This document shows positions 34,216-41,575 of a DNA stretch of 43,443 nucleotides, one piece after another. Made by a program: the position numbers and the translations under genes. Source of the DNA: JBBKWG01 sp037968835. Lineage in GTDB: Bacteria > Pseudomonadota > Alphaproteobacteria > Rhodobacterales > Rhodobacteraceae. The notes under the pieces are model-generated. The model was not told the DNA's origin, did not search any database, and saw nothing but the letters and a program-made list of their open reading frames with translations. The stretch covers positions 1-43,443 of the forward strand of contig JBBKWG010000082.1 in the NCBI GenBank assembly GCA_037968835.1, given 5' to 3'. Each line of letters starts with the position of its first letter. The first letter of the stretch is position 1.

Positions 34216-34282
34216 GTCTTTCTGCCTCCTTCAATATGGGACCTACTGCCCCCTAGTGCATCCATTGCACGTAAGGAGGGGG
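34216..34282 (-). promoter_or_regulatory. Structured 5' leader with alternative anti-Shine-Dalgarno pairing
   Basis: Read on the minus strand, CCTCCTT (34279-34273) is the perfect 7-nt complement of the lipoprotein ribosome binding site AAGGAGG (34231-34225). The same anti-site overlaps a competing nested hairpin: CCCCCT with AGGGGG outside (34277-34282 with 34249-34254) and GTGCA with TGCAC inside. The two folds cannot coexist fully, as in translational switches. This is a reading of base complementarity only; no ligand or known riboswitch class is recognised. Confidence 0.4.
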
Positions 34283-34284
34283 AC

Positions 34285-34314
34285 ACAAGGCAAAATTCGA
34301 GGTTTTCCGTCAAA
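34285..34314 (-). promoter_or_regulatory. Candidate promoter of the 69-residue lipoprotein gene
   Basis: On the minus strand TTGACG (34309-34314) is followed after 18 bp by CCTTGT (34285-34290). The -35 is good and the -10 is poor. It would start transcription just before the structured leader. Confidence 0.25.
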
Positions 34315-34340
34315 TCGGCAGCCGTTCGCCCAAATTCGAC

Positions 34341-34376
34341 AAAAAATCGTGATCTGACCCAAAATCTTGGGCCAGA
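34341..34376 (-). terminator. Intrinsic terminator downstream of the 119-residue ORF
   Basis: On the minus strand TCTGGCCCAA and TTGGGTCAGA form a 10-bp stem (one G-U) with a GATT loop; a run of six T residues follows after six bases. The 170 bp between this hairpin and the stop at 34547 contains no gene that I can support. Confidence 0.6.
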
Positions 34377-34546
34377 CCACGTTGAAGGGGAAGGGTAACG
34401 TTTTTGACATACATAGACGCGGTTCAAGTCAGAGAGGTGCGTCTTGCCACCATAAAGTATGATTCTGCGCGCCACGGCAAACGTGTGGTTCGCCAGGGGG
34501 GCAAAACAGGCAGTCGTTTGCCGGTTTCGAGAGGCAAGCGGCGATT

Positions 34547-34906
34547 TCATGCCACCCACGTGCCGTCAAATGCGTCCGGAAAGCTTGCACGCGCGCGTCC
34601 TTCGTCAAGTCGCAACAGCGCATCATAGCTTTTCTCGTCAAACGGGTCCTCGGCGGGCAGCACCTCGCGCCCGAACAACCAACTGAGCCTTCCGGCATCA
34701 AGATTGCCGCGCTCGAACGGTTGGTCACCGAAATAATCCCAGAGGCACGCCACAAAGGCAGCGTCGGCCCGCCTGTCCGCTGGTCGACGGTCAGCATGAC
34801 GTTCGCGCCGAACGATCGGCGTTACGCCCTTGGGATTGGCGCGTCGGACTGTAAACTGGAAATCGGATCCCGGTAATCTGCCAGGAAACCCCTTGTGCTT
34901 CAGCAT
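34547..34906 (-). CDS. Hypothetical protein (119 residues) between pccB and pccA
   Basis: I do not recognise this protein. It is basic at the N-terminus (MLKHKGFPGRLPGSDFQFTVRRANPKGVTPIVRRERHADRRPADRRAD) and mixed and more ordered in the second half (FVACLWDYFGDQPFERGNLDAGRLSWLFGREVLPAEDPFDEKSYDALLRLDEG). There is no signal peptide or membrane helix, so it is likely cytoplasmic. The ribosome binding site is weak (GGGGTGG, close to the ATG). It sits between two small lipoprotein genes on the pccB-pccA strand. Other frames here look like shadows, and the folded-looking C-terminal half supports a real gene, but confidence is moderate. Confidence 0.5.
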   Translation of the reverse strand: MLKHKGFPGRLPGSDFQFTVRRANPKGVTPIVRRERHADRRPADRRADAAFVACLWDYFGDQPFERGNLDAGRLSWLFGREVLPAEDPFDEKSYDALLRLDEGRARASFPDAFDGTWVA

Positions 34907-34949
34907 ACCGCCACCCCGTAATCGGGTGCGCGAGCGCAGGCAGGGTAGT

Positions 34950-34975
34950 GGATGCCCCTTACTTCAGGGGCATCC
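34950..34975 (-). terminator. 10-bp hairpin after the 43-residue lipoprotein gene
   Basis: The perfect arms GGATGCCCCT and AGGGGCATCC have a 6-nt loop, starting 15 bp after the lipoprotein stop. No U-run follows on the minus strand, so it may stabilise the message or stop transcription only partly. Confidence 0.6.
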
Positions 34976-34990
34976 ATTTCTGAGACTGGC

Positions 34991-35122
34991 TCAGAACTTA
35001 GACATCGTTGGCTCTTGCATGATCGGCGCGGGTTCAACAACGACGACTTCCTCCTGCTGAGCACAGGCGGTGGCGAGAGTGAGTAGCCCAAGGGCAATAA
35101 GGGTTTTAGCGGTGAATGACAT
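34991..35122 (-). CDS. Tiny lipoprotein (43 residues)
   Basis: The translated product is MSFTAKTLIALGLLTLATAC followed by AQQEEVVVVEPAPIMQEPTM and SKF. The first twenty residues form a lipoprotein signal with lipobox ATAC (Cys20), leaving a mature acidic peptide of only 24 residues with a VVVVEPAP stretch. A perfect AAGGAGG site lies 4 nt before the ATG. An intrinsic terminator ends just upstream of that site. It probably sits in the inner or outer membrane leaflet; the role is unknown. Small length lowers confidence, but the lipobox and strong ribosome binding site support it. Confidence 0.75.
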   Translation of the reverse strand: MSFTAKTLIALGLLTLATACAQQEEVVVVEPAPIMQEPTMSKF

Positions 35123-35139
35123 GACTGCCTCCTTCGGTG

Positions 35140-35166
35140 AAAAAAGACCGTGTGCATAGCACGGCC
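35140..35166 (-). terminator. Intrinsic terminator downstream of pccB
   Basis: On the minus strand GGCCGTG and CACGGTC pair (7 bp, one G-U) around a 7-nt loop, and TTTTTT follows. It is 183 nt after the pccB stop and only 18 bp before the start of the 43-residue lipoprotein gene, so it either ends the pccB message or acts as a leader attenuator for that gene. Confidence 0.8.
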
Positions 35167-35231
35167 GTTCGATTTGCGCGGCACGCCCACATGGACATAC
35201 TCAATTACGCTATAGTATGCCATCTGCCCAC

Positions 35232-35267
35232 CCAATGATGCATTGGATGCATAAGCGGAAAACCGCT
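35232..35267. repeat. Two short inverted repeats in the pccB 3' region
   Basis: CCAATG-ATG-CATTGG (35232-35246) and AGCGG-AAAA-CCGCT (35254-35267) lie in the 226-bp gap between pccB and the 43-residue lipoprotein gene. They could fold in the pccB 3' untranslated RNA or in a separate small RNA ending at the terminator at 35140. No open frame of note explains them. Confidence 0.4.
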
Positions 35268-35348
35268 GATTCAAATCACTTTTATCTGAAGCCGACATTT
35301 CAGCGCGAATTCGTTGAGATGGCGGCGATTTCGACCACTTTTGCACGA

Positions 35349-36881
35349 TCATAGCGGAATATTGTCGTGTTTTTTCCAAGGATTGCTCAGTTGCTTGTTT
35401 CGCAACGAAGCAAAGGCCCGGCAAACACGACGGCGAGTGGAGTGCGGCTGAATGACTTCATCAATGAAACCCCGCTCTGCCGCGCGGAAGGGATTGGCGA
35501 AGTTTGCCTCGTATTCTGCCGCCCGCGCCGCAACTTTAGTGGGATCGCCCAGTTCGGACCGATACAAGATCTCCGTTGCTCCCTTCGCGCCCATGACCGC
35601 AATTTGTGCTGTCGGCCACGCATAGTTGAAATCGCCGCGAAGGTGCTTGGACGCCATGACATCGTATGCGCCGCCGTAAGCCTTTCGCGTGATGACAGTG
35701 ACCTTCGGAACGGTCGCCTCACCGTATGCAAACAGAAGCTTTGCCCCATGTTTGATCACACCGCCGAATTCCTGCGCCGTGCCCGGCAAAAAGCCCGGCA
35801 CATCCACGAACGTCAGAATCGGAATTTCGAAGGCATCGCAGAACCGCACGAACCGCGCGGCCTTTCTGCTGCTGTCGATGTCGAGAACACCCGCCAGAAC
35901 CATCGGCTGATTGGCAACGACGCCGACCGTCGAGCCCTCAAGTCGAATGAATCCGGTGATGATGTTGGCGGCGAAATGCTCCTGTATCTCGTAAAAATCA
36001 GCCTCGTCCGCCACCTTGTGAATCAATTCCTTCATGTCGTAAGGCTGATTGGGGTTGGTCGGTATCAGAGTATCGAGGCTGTTTTCCGTGCGTCTGGGAT
36101 CGTCGAAAAACGGACGGACGGGCGGCTTCTGGCGGTTCGATAACGGCAGGAAGTCGATCAGGCGCCGAACCTCGTTCAGGGCTTCGACATCATCCTTGAA
36201 TGCGCCATCCGCCACCGAACTCTTTCGCGTATGCGTGGTTGCACCGCCCAATTCTTCCGCCGTGACGATTTCGTTGGTGACAGTTTTCACAACATCCGGC
36301 CCGGTCACGAACATATAACTGGAATCCTGGACCATGAATATGAAGTCCGTCATCGCCGGGCTATAGACTGCGCCGCCCGCACAGGGCCCCATGATCACGC
36401 TGATCTGCGGAACGACGCCGGAAGCCATGATGTTGCGTTGAAAAACCTCAGCATATCCGGCGAGCGACGCGACACCTTCCTGGATTCTCGCGCCACCTGA
36501 ATCGTTCAGACCAATGACCGGCGCGCCGTTCTGAAGCGCCATATCCATGATTTTGCAAATTTTCTGAGCATGGGTTTCGGAAAGCGATCCGCCGAAAACC
36601 GTGAAGTCCTGCGAGAAAACGTAGACCATGCGACCGTTCACCGTCCCCCACCCGGTCACGACGCCGTCGCCCGCAGGCTTCGTGTCCGCCATTCCAAAAT
36701 CCGTCGTCCTGTGGGTCATGAACATGTCGAATTCTTCGAACGTGTCCTCGTCCAGCAAAATTTCGACGCGTTCGCGCGCGGTCAGCTTGCCCTTGGCATG
36801 CTGGGCCGCGACCCGCTTTTCTCCGCCTCCAGCGCGCGCATCTGCGCGCCGCCGCTCCAGCTCTGCCAATACATCAGACAT
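35349..36881 (-). CDS. pccB: Propionyl-CoA carboxylase beta subunit (carboxyltransferase)
   Basis: The 510-residue carboxyltransferase moves the carboxyl from PccA-bound biotin to propionyl-CoA, giving methylmalonyl-CoA. N- and C-terminal crotonase-like domains are evident: GVVTGWGTVNGRMVYVFSQDFTVFGGSL, GLNDSGGARIQEGVASL, GPCAGGAVYSPAMTDFIFMV, and later VDVPGFLPGTAQEFGGVIKHGAKLLFAY and ITRKAYGGAYDVM. The ATG at 36881 has a GGGAGAG site and gives the usual start MSDVLAELERRR. It is transcribed away from the MFS and pccR genes. Its upstream region holds TTTGCAAA-like half-sites. It lies on the same strand as pccA but is separated from it by three small genes and terminators. Confidence 0.96.
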   Translation of the reverse strand: MSDVLAELERRRADARAGGGEKRVAAQHAKGKLTARERVEILLDEDTFEEFDMFMTHRTTDFGMADTKPAGDGVVTGWGTVNGRMVYVFSQDFTVFGGSLSETHAQKICKIMDMALQNGAPVIGLNDSGGARIQEGVASLAGYAEVFQRNIMASGVVPQISVIMGPCAGGAVYSPAMTDFIFMVQDSSYMFVTGPDVVKTVTNEIVTAEELGGATTHTRKSSVADGAFKDDVEALNEVRRLIDFLPLSNRQKPPVRPFFDDPRRTENSLDTLIPTNPNQPYDMKELIHKVADEADFYEIQEHFAANIITGFIRLEGSTVGVVANQPMVLAGVLDIDSSRKAARFVRFCDAFEIPILTFVDVPGFLPGTAQEFGGVIKHGAKLLFAYGEATVPKVTVITRKAYGGAYDVMASKHLRGDFNYAWPTAQIAVMGAKGATEILYRSELGDPTKVAARAAEYEANFANPFRAAERGFIDEVIQPHSTRRRVCRAFASLRNKQLSNPWKKHDNIPL

Positions 36882-36937
36882 AGACGATCTCTCCCGAAAC
36901 TTACTCCGACCTACTCCAATCGACTGATAGCGGGAAG

Positions 36938-37014
36938 GCAAATGATGCGAATTTGCATATATTGCGAACTGGAAAACGAACAATCTGCAAATTTGTTAAT
37001 TATACATTTGCGCA
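36938..37014. promoter_or_regulatory. GCAAAT/ATTTGC repeats upstream of pccB (candidate PccR sites)
   Basis: The divergent gap between pccB and the MFS gene has two inverted pairs: GCAAAT at 36938 with ATTTGC at 36951, and GCAAAT at 36987 with ATTTGC at 37006. TCTGCAAA (36984) and TTTGCGCA (37007) are 23 bp apart as near-direct copies of TTTGCAAA. PccR of R. sphaeroides binds TTTGCAAA-N4-TTTGCAAA upstream of pccB (established knowledge, from memory); the half-sites match here but the spacing does not. Confidence 0.5.
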
Positions 37015-37062
37015 CAGAGGCTTCGAGTGGACAGCAGATCATATCCGGCCTAAATCCGCGCA

Positions 37063-38280
37063 ATGAGTGATCGCCCCGCTGTCCGGTTTCTAGACCGGAC
37101 TACTCCGCCACACATTCTTACGCTTGTTCTGATGGCCGGCTTGGCCGCCATGAACATGAGCGCCTTTCTTCCTTCGCTTCCGGGGATGACGGACTACTTT
37201 GCAACCGACTACACCAAAATTCAGCTTTCGGTTTCGCTTTATCTGGCCGTAACGGCCGTGGTCCAATTGGGGATCGGGCCGATCAGCGACAGATATGGCC
37301 GTCGTCCGGTAACGCTCGCTTGCATGGTGATTTTCCTCGTCGCGACCATCGGATGTCTGCTTTCGAAATCCGTGGAACTGTTCCTAATATTTCGGATGAT
37401 CCAAGCCGCCGTCGCGGTTGGACTCGTCTTGTCGCGTGCAATTGTGCGCGACATGGTGCCCCAAGCCGAAGCCGCATCCATGATCGGCTATGTCACAATG
37501 GGTATGGCGCTTGTTCCAATGGTCGCGCCGATGATTGGCGGCGCTTTGGATCAGATCTATGACTGGCACGCCACCTTTATTTTTCTGTTTGTTGCCGGCG
37601 TTTTAGTCTTTGCAATCACATGGGCCGATCTCGGCGAAACCGCTTCGGGAGAAGGCAAAAGCTTCGCGGCGCAGATTGCCGAATACCCCGAACTACTCGC
37701 ATCGAGGCGGTTCTGGGGATACGTCTTTACGGCAGCCTTTGCCAGCGGCGCCTTCTTCGCCTTCCTTGGCGGAGCGCCATTCGTCGCCACCGAGGTCTAC
37801 GGGCTGTCATCGTTTTGGGCGGGTTTCGGATTTGGCGCTCCCGCAATCGGGTATGCACTCGGCAACTTCTTTTCGGGGCGCTATTCGATCAGGGTCGGCA
37901 TAAACGCAATGATCAAGCTCGGCGCCATAATCGCTGTGGTGGGACTTGGGATCGCCACTTTTCTTGCGATGCTGGGATATGACTCTGCCGTCATCTTCTT
38001 CGGGTTCTGCACGACTGTGGGACTTGGAAACGGAATGGTCATGCCCAATGCCAGCGCCGGAATGCTATCGGTGCGCCCCCATCTGGCCGGCACTGCGTCG
38101 GGGTTGGGTAGCGCCATCATGATCGGCGGGGGTGCCGCGCTGTCGGTGTTTGCCGGCGTCGCGCTCACGTGGGGCGGCGGCAGCCTGCCCCTTTTGGCGA
38201 TCATGACCGTTTCGGCCGCTCTGTCACTGATCTCGATCATCTACGTCATCGCCCGGGAACGGCACATCCGCGCCGCGTAG
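37063..38280 (+). CDS. MFS drug/solute exporter (Bcr/CflA-like)
   Basis: The 405-residue protein has about twelve helices and the Bcr/CflA pattern: NMSAFLPSLPGMTDYFATD, GIGPISDRYGRRPVTL (MFS motif A), RMIQAAVAVGLVLSRAIVRDMV, and the motif-C-like stretch MGMALVPMVAPMIGGALDQIYDW. Relatives expel bicyclomycin, sulfonamides, cysteine or other small molecules. The gene starts in the region with TTTGCAAA-like boxes and is divergent from pccB, and pccR follows 62 bp downstream. It may therefore belong to the PccR regulon, perhaps exporting an acid or a toxic intermediate, but that is inference. No strong ribosome binding site is seen. Confidence 0.9.
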   Translation: MSDRPAVRFLDRTTPPHILTLVLMAGLAAMNMSAFLPSLPGMTDYFATDYTKIQLSVSLYLAVTAVVQLGIGPISDRYGRRPVTLACMVIFLVATIGCLLSKSVELFLIFRMIQAAVAVGLVLSRAIVRDMVPQAEAASMIGYVTMGMALVPMVAPMIGGALDQIYDWHATFIFLFVAGVLVFAITWADLGETASGEGKSFAAQIAEYPELLASRRFWGYVFTAAFASGAFFAFLGGAPFVATEVYGLSSFWAGFGFGAPAIGYALGNFFSGRYSIRVGINAMIKLGAIIAVVGLGIATFLAMLGYDSAVIFFGFCTTVGLGNGMVMPNASAGMLSVRPHLAGTASGLGSAIMIGGGAALSVFAGVALTWGGGSLPLLAIMTVSAALSLISIIYVIARERHIRAA

Positions 38281-38293
38281 AGGGCTTGTCAAC

Positions 38294-38323
38294 TTTGCCA
38301 AACCGCGCAAGCGTGTTTGCAAA
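38294..38323. promoter_or_regulatory. TTTGCAAA box upstream of pccR
   Basis: A perfect TTTGCAAA (38316-38323) lies 20 bp before the pccR start. Four bases before it, CGCGCAAG (38304-38311) has the position of a degenerate partner half-site, and TTTGCCAAA (38294-38302) lies further upstream. This fits autoregulation by PccR at the N4 spacing reported for the family, with a weak left half. Confidence 0.55.
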
Positions 38324-38342
38324 TACGACAGGATCGAAAACT

Positions 38343-39737
38343 ATGTGCAGTCAGAAACTCTTTGCGGGCGCGAAATTGCGCGAAACCCGGCTGCGCTTCG
38401 GCTTAACCCAGAAAGTCTTCGCAGAACGCCTTGGTGTCTCGCTTCCCTACTTGAACCAGATGGAAAACAACCATCGCCCCGTGTCCTCGACCGTCATTCT
38501 GTCACTGGTTCAGGAATTCAATTTCGATGTCAGCGAACTTGCCGTCGGCGACAGCGAACGCATGGTCAGCGATCTGCGCGAGGCTCTTGCGGATCCGGTT
38601 TTCAAGAACGCAGCTCCCGCGCTCGCAGATCTTCGCCTTGTGGCCACGAACGCGCCATCGCTTGCGCGTGCCTTTCTCACCCTGCACCGGGCCTACCTTC
38701 AGACCAATGAACGCTTTGCATCTCTGGACGCGGCGCTTGGTGAAACTGGCGTTGCTGCAGGCGCGTCGCCCTGGGATGAGGTGCGCGATTTCTTTCATTA
38801 TTGCGACAATTACATCGATGCCATCGACAAGGCCGCCGAGCATTTTTCGACCAGCAGCCCGACCGACGCTCTGATTGCCAACACGTTGGCCAACCTGAAC
38901 ATTACGATCCGCTTCCATGACGACGCGACTGCGCTAAGGATCTTCGACGAACGAACAGCGACCCTCTCGCTCTCGAACCTGTCCACTCTGTCAACGCAAA
39001 GATTTCAAAGCCTGCATCAGATCGCGTTGCTCACGCAGAACGACTTGCTTGAAGCGACGCTGGACCTCGCGCGATTTCATTCCGACGAGGCGCGAGCTAT
39101 CGCGAAGATCGGGCTTGCCAACTATTTCGCCGGCGCCGTTCTGATGCCCTATGGTGCGTTTCTGGCGGAAGCGCGCGAGATGCGGCACGATCTGGAGCGT
39201 TTGTCGCGTCGTTTCGGCGCATCGCTTGAACAGGTCGCGCACAGGCTCAGCACCTTGCAGCGACCGGGTGCGAAGGGTGTGCCGTTTTTCTTTGTGCGCG
39301 TCGATCAGGCGGGAACAATCACAAAACGCCACTCCGCAACGCGGCTTCAATTCGCGCGGTACGGCGGCGCCTGCCCGCTGTGGAACGTCCATCGCGCATT
39401 CGAAACGCCGGGCCAATTCATGCGACAACTTGCGGAAACGCCTGACGGGGTCCGATACCTTTGCCTTGCCCGCGAAATCTCCTCGTCTGCCACAGCGTTT
39501 CGCGCCCCTGTGCGGCGTTTGGCAATTGGCCTGGGATGCGAGATCAGCCACGCTCCGGAAGTCGTGTATTCGGATGGCCTTGATCTGACCGACGGCCATG
39601 CCTTCGACCCAATCGGCATCTCGTGCCGCATTTGCGAACGACGAAATTGTCACCAGCGCGCTGTCCCACCGCTGGAACGAACGCTCAAAATCGATCATGA
39701 TCGCCGCAACACCTTGCCTTACGAGGTCGGCGACTGA
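38343..39737 (+). CDS. pccR: Short-chain fatty acyl-CoA regulator (ScfR family, PccR-like)
   Basis: The 464-residue regulator has an N-terminal XRE helix-turn-helix (about 5-60, LRETRLRFGLTQKVFAERLGVSLPYLNQMENNHRPVS), a central helical/IrrE-like region (about 230-300, with RFHSDEARAIAKIGLANYFAGAVLMPY), and the family C-terminal Cys cluster CRICERRNC (Cys428, Cys431, Cys436) followed by HQRAVPP. R. sphaeroides PccR activates pccB when propionyl-CoA is present (established for the family). The ATG at 38343 is chosen because the helix-turn-helix begins at once; the open frame upstream overlaps the MFS gene. Its stop shares a base with the next start (TGATG). Confidence 0.93.
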   Translation: MCSQKLFAGAKLRETRLRFGLTQKVFAERLGVSLPYLNQMENNHRPVSSTVILSLVQEFNFDVSELAVGDSERMVSDLREALADPVFKNAAPALADLRLVATNAPSLARAFLTLHRAYLQTNERFASLDAALGETGVAAGASPWDEVRDFFHYCDNYIDAIDKAAEHFSTSSPTDALIANTLANLNITIRFHDDATALRIFDERTATLSLSNLSTLSTQRFQSLHQIALLTQNDLLEATLDLARFHSDEARAIAKIGLANYFAGAVLMPYGAFLAEAREMRHDLERLSRRFGASLEQVAHRLSTLQRPGAKGVPFFFVRVDQAGTITKRHSATRLQFARYGGACPLWNVHRAFETPGQFMRQLAETPDGVRYLCLAREISSSATAFRAPVRRLAIGLGCEISHAPEVVYSDGLDLTDGHAFDPIGISCRICERRNCHQRAVPPLERTLKIDHDRRNTLPYEVGD

Positions 39738-40513
39738 TGCTGAAAATCGCGATCATATGCGTTTCGACCAGCTTTCTTGCCTGGTATCTCGAACGAAACG
39801 AAATGGCGATGATCTACCCGTTCGACGCGACATATGCATCGCCCCTCGAAGCTGGTGAGCCAAGGCTGACCGAGACCCGTTTCACGACGCCGGACAATGA
39901 AGAGTTGATCGTCTGGCGGGCAGTCGCGCGTGCCAACCGGGCTACGATACTATATTTTCCCGGCAATGCGGGCGGGTTGAAGAACCGGGCAACGCGATTT
40001 TCCCGATTGATAGACCGCGGGTACGGAGTGATCGCAGTCGCCTATCGTGGCTCGAGCGGCTCAAGCGGTCGGCCCGACGAAGCCCTGCTGACGGCCGACG
40101 CACTTGCTTTGGTACGCTCTGAAACCGCTCATCCGCTGGTGTTATATGGCGAAAGCCTTGGCACGGCGATCGCCATCAAATTGGCAGCCGCTGGTTATGG
40201 AGACGCGTTGGTTCTGGAAGCGCCCTTCACGTCGATTGAGGATCTTGTGAAGGCTCAATTCCCAACCGAAAGTCTTGCCGGTCTGGTGACGCAAAAGTGG
40301 GACAGCGGCTCTGCAATTGGCGGGATTACCCACCCGCTTTTGGTCATTCACGGCATCCACGACCGGGTCGTACCGTTTGCAATGGGTCAAAGGCTTTTCT
40401 TCCTGGCCCCATCCAAGGACAAATCATTTCTGGAGATCGCCGACCGGGGCCATCAGGGACTTTGGACCACCGAAATGCAGCGTAAACTATACGCGTTTCT
40501 CGAGGCGCGTTAA
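39737..40513 (+). CDS. Membrane-anchored alpha/beta hydrolase (ABHD13/17-like)
   Basis: The 258-residue hydrolase starts with a hydrophobic helix (MLKIAIICVSTSFLAWYLE), probably an N-terminal membrane anchor, and has the catalytic set Ser140 (YGESLGTA), Asp209 (HGIHDRVV) and His239 (DRGHQGLW). The oxyanion-loop region is YFPGNAGG. Relatives include acyl-protein thioesterase-like and peptidase S33-like enzymes. The 1-bp overlap with pccR suggests coupled translation, so a role in acyl metabolism or repair is an attractive guess but unproven. It converges on the next hydrolase with overlapping stop codons (TTAA). Confidence 0.85.
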   Translation: MLKIAIICVSTSFLAWYLERNEMAMIYPFDATYASPLEAGEPRLTETRFTTPDNEELIVWRAVARANRATILYFPGNAGGLKNRATRFSRLIDRGYGVIAVAYRGSSGSSGRPDEALLTADALALVRSETAHPLVLYGESLGTAIAIKLAAAGYGDALVLEAPFTSIEDLVKAQFPTESLAGLVTQKWDSGSAIGGITHPLLVIHGIHDRVVPFAMGQRLFFLAPSKDKSFLEIADRGHQGLWTTEMQRKLYAFLEAR

Positions 40514-41283
40514 GCGGGCCAATCTTCAGCATAAACGGTTGCCCGTGCGCTGACGTCCTCGACCGCGTGAACGATAAGCGCAAGACAATCCGGATCCGAG
40601 AAGCGGTGATCCGCGCCTTTGACCAGCGTCAATCGCATGTCAGGACCGGATGCGTGGTCCAGCAATTTGTGCGCGACATTCGGCGAAACGTCGGCATCTG
40701 CCGTTCCCTGCAAAAAGCGGACCGGAAATGGCAGATCGAGCGGGTCGCGCAGCACCTGTCGTTTCCTGCCATCCTCGATCAAACGACGCGTCACCACGTA
40801 GGGTTCTTCGGAGTATTCGGATGGAAGTTCGATTTTGCCGTCGGTTTCGAGTACGTTTCGCTGATCGGCATCGAAACCGGCCCACATGCTATCCTCGGTG
40901 AAATCCGGTGCGGCGGCGACGGTCACCAGACCCGCGAAGCGCTCGGGAATGATCCGCGCAAGAAGAAGCGCAATCCAGCCACCCATCGAAGAACCAACAA
41001 GGATTTGACGACCGTCCGTCAGGCCCGCGATAATCGAGGCCGCATCTTCTGCCCAGTCACCGATGCTTCCATCAAGAAAATCCCCCGACGACTGGCCGTG
41101 CCCCGAATAATCGAACCGCAGGAACGCACGCCCGCGTCGCTGCGCCCATTCCTCAAGATAGAGCGCCTTCGTTCCCTCTTTATCGGACCTGAAACCTCCG
41201 AGAAAAACAACGCCCGGACCGTCGCCTTCGGTCTTGTTGTACGCCAGTTGGCGGATGGCGTTTTGATGGAACGTTTGGGACAT
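40510..41283 (-). CDS. Alpha/beta hydrolase (ABHD10-like)
   Basis: The 257-residue cytoplasmic hydrolase has the nucleophile Ser99 in VGSSMGGW, an Asp in QGTADADV and a His in KGADHRFSD, with the strand-1 segment GVVFLGGFRSDKEGTKALYLEEWA and FDYSGHGQSSG. This resembles ABHD10-type esterases/thioesterases. An imperfect GTGAGGATG site precedes the ATG. It is divergent from thrS across a 292-bp gap in which I see no supported gene, only a weak candidate promoter near 41482. It is unrelated in position to the other hydrolase except for the overlapping ends. Confidence 0.88.
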   Translation of the reverse strand: MSQTFHQNAIRQLAYNKTEGDGPGVVFLGGFRSDKEGTKALYLEEWAQRRGRAFLRFDYSGHGQSSGDFLDGSIGDWAEDAASIIAGLTDGRQILVGSSMGGWIALLLARIIPERFAGLVTVAAAPDFTEDSMWAGFDADQRNVLETDGKIELPSEYSEEPYVVTRRLIEDGRKRQVLRDPLDLPFPVRFLQGTADADVSPNVAHKLLDHASGPDMRLTLVKGADHRFSDPDCLALIVHAVEDVSARATVYAEDWPA

Positions 41284-41575
41284 GCGTCATCCTCACTTGG
41301 TTCTTTTCGCTCTCATCCGCCCGATGGAAAGCGTCCTGTTGATCGGGTTCTGGATCACTTCCAGCGATCGCGCAACCGCGCCGCAGAAATTCCGCCGCCT
41401 CACGTCGCGAAGCACGCTGAAACACAAAACCTTAGCCCGGGTTTCATGCTTCACCAATGCTTTTGCTCACGTCCGGTTCCCGTTGACTTTGCCGCACACC
41501 GCTGCCAATTCTGCTGCCACACAACCCGCAACCGGGCGTTCCGTGGGCGCCAAACCGACGAGGAGCTTCAGGCCG

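Noticed and set aside
34404..34628. 74-codon open frame on the plus strand starting with TTG
   Set aside because: It has a rare start codon, lies partly opposite the 119-residue gene and has low-complexity basic content; nothing supports it as coding.
34429..34797. 122-codon frame on the minus strand overlapping the 119-residue gene
   Set aside because: It is an alternate frame of the same strand with scattered Cys and Trp and no ordered pattern; the 119-residue frame looks more protein-like.
41284..41575. Possible gene or T-box-like leader upstream of thrS
   Set aside because: I found no start with a ribosome binding site and no conserved leader hairpins; only a weak TTGACT/AATTCT promoter-like pair near 41482.
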